DNA from: JAGOEF01 sp029564465
Lineage (GTDB): Bacteria > Bacteroidota > Bacteroidia > Bacteroidales > ML635J-15
Assembly (NCBI GenBank): GCA_029564465.1
Contig: JAKQPY010000266.1
Coordinates: 1-6,178 of the forward strand
Direction of reading: 5' to 3'
Length of the DNA stretch: 6,178 nt
Below the pieces are notes generated by a model. That model did not search any database and had not been told where the DNA came from. It was given only the letters and a program-made list of their open reading frames with translations. Of the stretch, positions 5,435-6,178 are shown piece after piece. The stretch's first letter is position 1; each line of letters begins with the position of its first letter. Both the position numbers and the translations under genes were made by a program.

Positions 5435-6178
5435 AAAAAATACTTCCAATTGTTGTCGCAACACTATGTTTGTTCATTTCGTGCAACAAACAAGATAAAG
5501 CCATCGATAAGGCGTATTACAAACAGGCAGATACCGATTTCGAAGAGGTAAAAAAACTTTCTGTGCACCGTAACGATGCGCTATTTACGGTATTCGAACA
5601 AAATCTGAACGACGAAGAAATCCGCTACCTGAAGTTTTTATATGCCTATATGCCCTTGTCGGACATTGCAGACCTTGATGGAGCGTTCTTTCTTGCCCAG
5701 GTTCGGACTGCACTCGAAGCACGCGGGCAGTTTTCGTGGGGTAAAACCATCCCCGATGATATTTTCCGTCATTTTGTATTACCCTATCGGGTGAACAACG
5801 AATATCCCGATACTGCCCGCCAGGTGTTTTATCGTGAATTGAAACCAAGGATCGAAAATCTTAGCATGAATGATGCCGCCCTGGAGGTAAATCACTGGTG
5901 TCACGAAAAGGTAAATTACCGCGGAACAGATGATCGTACCATCAGTCCCCTCGATGCAGTTCGCTCCGGATTTGGACGGTGCGGAGAAGAATCTACTTTT
6001 GCAGTTACCGCCCTTCGTTCGGTGGGTATACCTGCCAGGCAGGTTTACACCCCACGCTGGGCGCACTGCGACGACAACCATGCCTGGGTTGAAGTTTGGG
6101 TCGATGGTAAGTGGTATTTTATGGGTGCATGTGAGCCTGAGGCTGACCTCAACCGGGGTTGGTTCGAAGCACCAGCGA
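5431..6178 (+). CDS. Transglutaminase-like (PNGase-fold) lipoprotein, 3'-truncated by the window edge
   Basis: The first 249 residues of a protein that continues past the window. The start ATG lies inside the cutC stop (ATGA overlap). Residues 1-17 are a lipoprotein signal (MKKILPIVV...LFIS) with the lipidated Cys at 18, followed by NKQDK, which is not a clear surface-export signal, so periplasmic or surface location stays open. Residues ~25-145 are helical and acidic/aromatic, without a motif I can name. Residues ~150-235 form a transglutaminase-like core: LEVNHWCHEKVNYRG, SPLDAVRSGFGRCGEES with nucleophile C184, SVGIPARQVYTPRWAH, and DDNHAWVEVWVDGKWYFMG with H217. The following A-C-E-P-E (233-237) resembles the 'D-P-C-E' of peptide:N-glycanases, but the usual catalytic Asp position appears to be G232. 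Such folds act as cysteine proteases, amidases or peptide N-glycanases; the substrate here is unknown. As I recall, Bacteroidota relatives are much longer than the part visible here. Confidence 0.85.
   Translation, partial: MKKILPIVVATLCLFISCNKQDKAIDKAYYKQADTDFEEVKKLSVHRNDALFTVFEQNLNDEEIRYLKFLYAYMPLSDIADLDGAFFLAQVRTALEARGQFSWGKTIPDDIFRHFVLPYRVNNEYPDTARQVFYRELKPRIENLSMNDAALEVNHWCHEKVNYRGTDDRTISPLDAVRSGFGRCGEESTFAVTALRSVGIPARQVYTPRWAHCDDNHAWVEVWVDGKWYFMGACEPEADLNRGWFEAPA

Noticed and set aside
5585..6081. Two overlapping minus-strand open frames opposite the transglutaminase-like lipoprotein
   Set aside because: Low-complexity translations without family features. The plus strand has a lipoprotein signal and Cys-His core in the same bases.

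Overview
The window looks like chromosomal DNA of a Bacteroidota species (Bacteroidales/Marinilabiliales-like is my inference). The evidence is a giant secreted protein with a type IX secretion (T9SS) C-terminal sorting domain, a lipoprotein of a kind common in this phylum, starts without Shine-Dalgarno sequences, and a promoter candidate of the Bacteroidota type (TTTG, 19 nt, TAnnTT). I see no insertion sequence, tRNA, rRNA, CRISPR array or phage gene.

Layout. Positions 1-122 (minus strand) hold the first 40 codons of a gene leaving the window, recognisable as the [2Fe-2S] N-terminus of a xanthine dehydrogenase small subunit or close relative. After an 80-bp gap, 203-4546 (minus) is one 1447-residue secreted protein. 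In order it has a signal peptide, an N-terminal beta-rich domain, a zinc amidase domain of the PGRP/Amidase_2 family with all expected catalytic residues, two tandem ~290-residue modules (each apparently a concanavalin-like domain inserted in an Ig-like domain), a fibronectin type III-like domain, four ~73-residue repeats arranged A-B-A-B, and the T9SS sorting domain. A 138-bp divergent promoter region (4547-4684) separates it from a plus-strand pair: cutC (4685-5434) and, overlapping it by four bases (ATGA), a transglutaminase-like lipoprotein that runs off the right edge.

How they fit together. The amidase protein is probably exported to the cell surface or medium, where it would cleave peptidoglycan stem peptides while its many beta modules bind glycans or act as spacers. 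CutC and the lipoprotein are very likely co-transcribed. The lipoprotein's Cys-His core and its ACE motif recall peptide:N-glycanase-type transglutaminase folds, so a role in glycoprotein or peptide breakdown rather than copper handling is a reasonable but unproven idea. Nothing links the amidase, the cutC pair and the xanthine dehydrogenase-like gene functionally beyond being neighbours.

The most unusual sequence-level observations are the duplicated nested lectin-like module and the 146-residue higher-order repeat with exactly conserved cysteine spacing in the amidase, and the apparent lack of the usual third catalytic Asp in the lipoprotein. I found no convincing evidence of a wholly new system.
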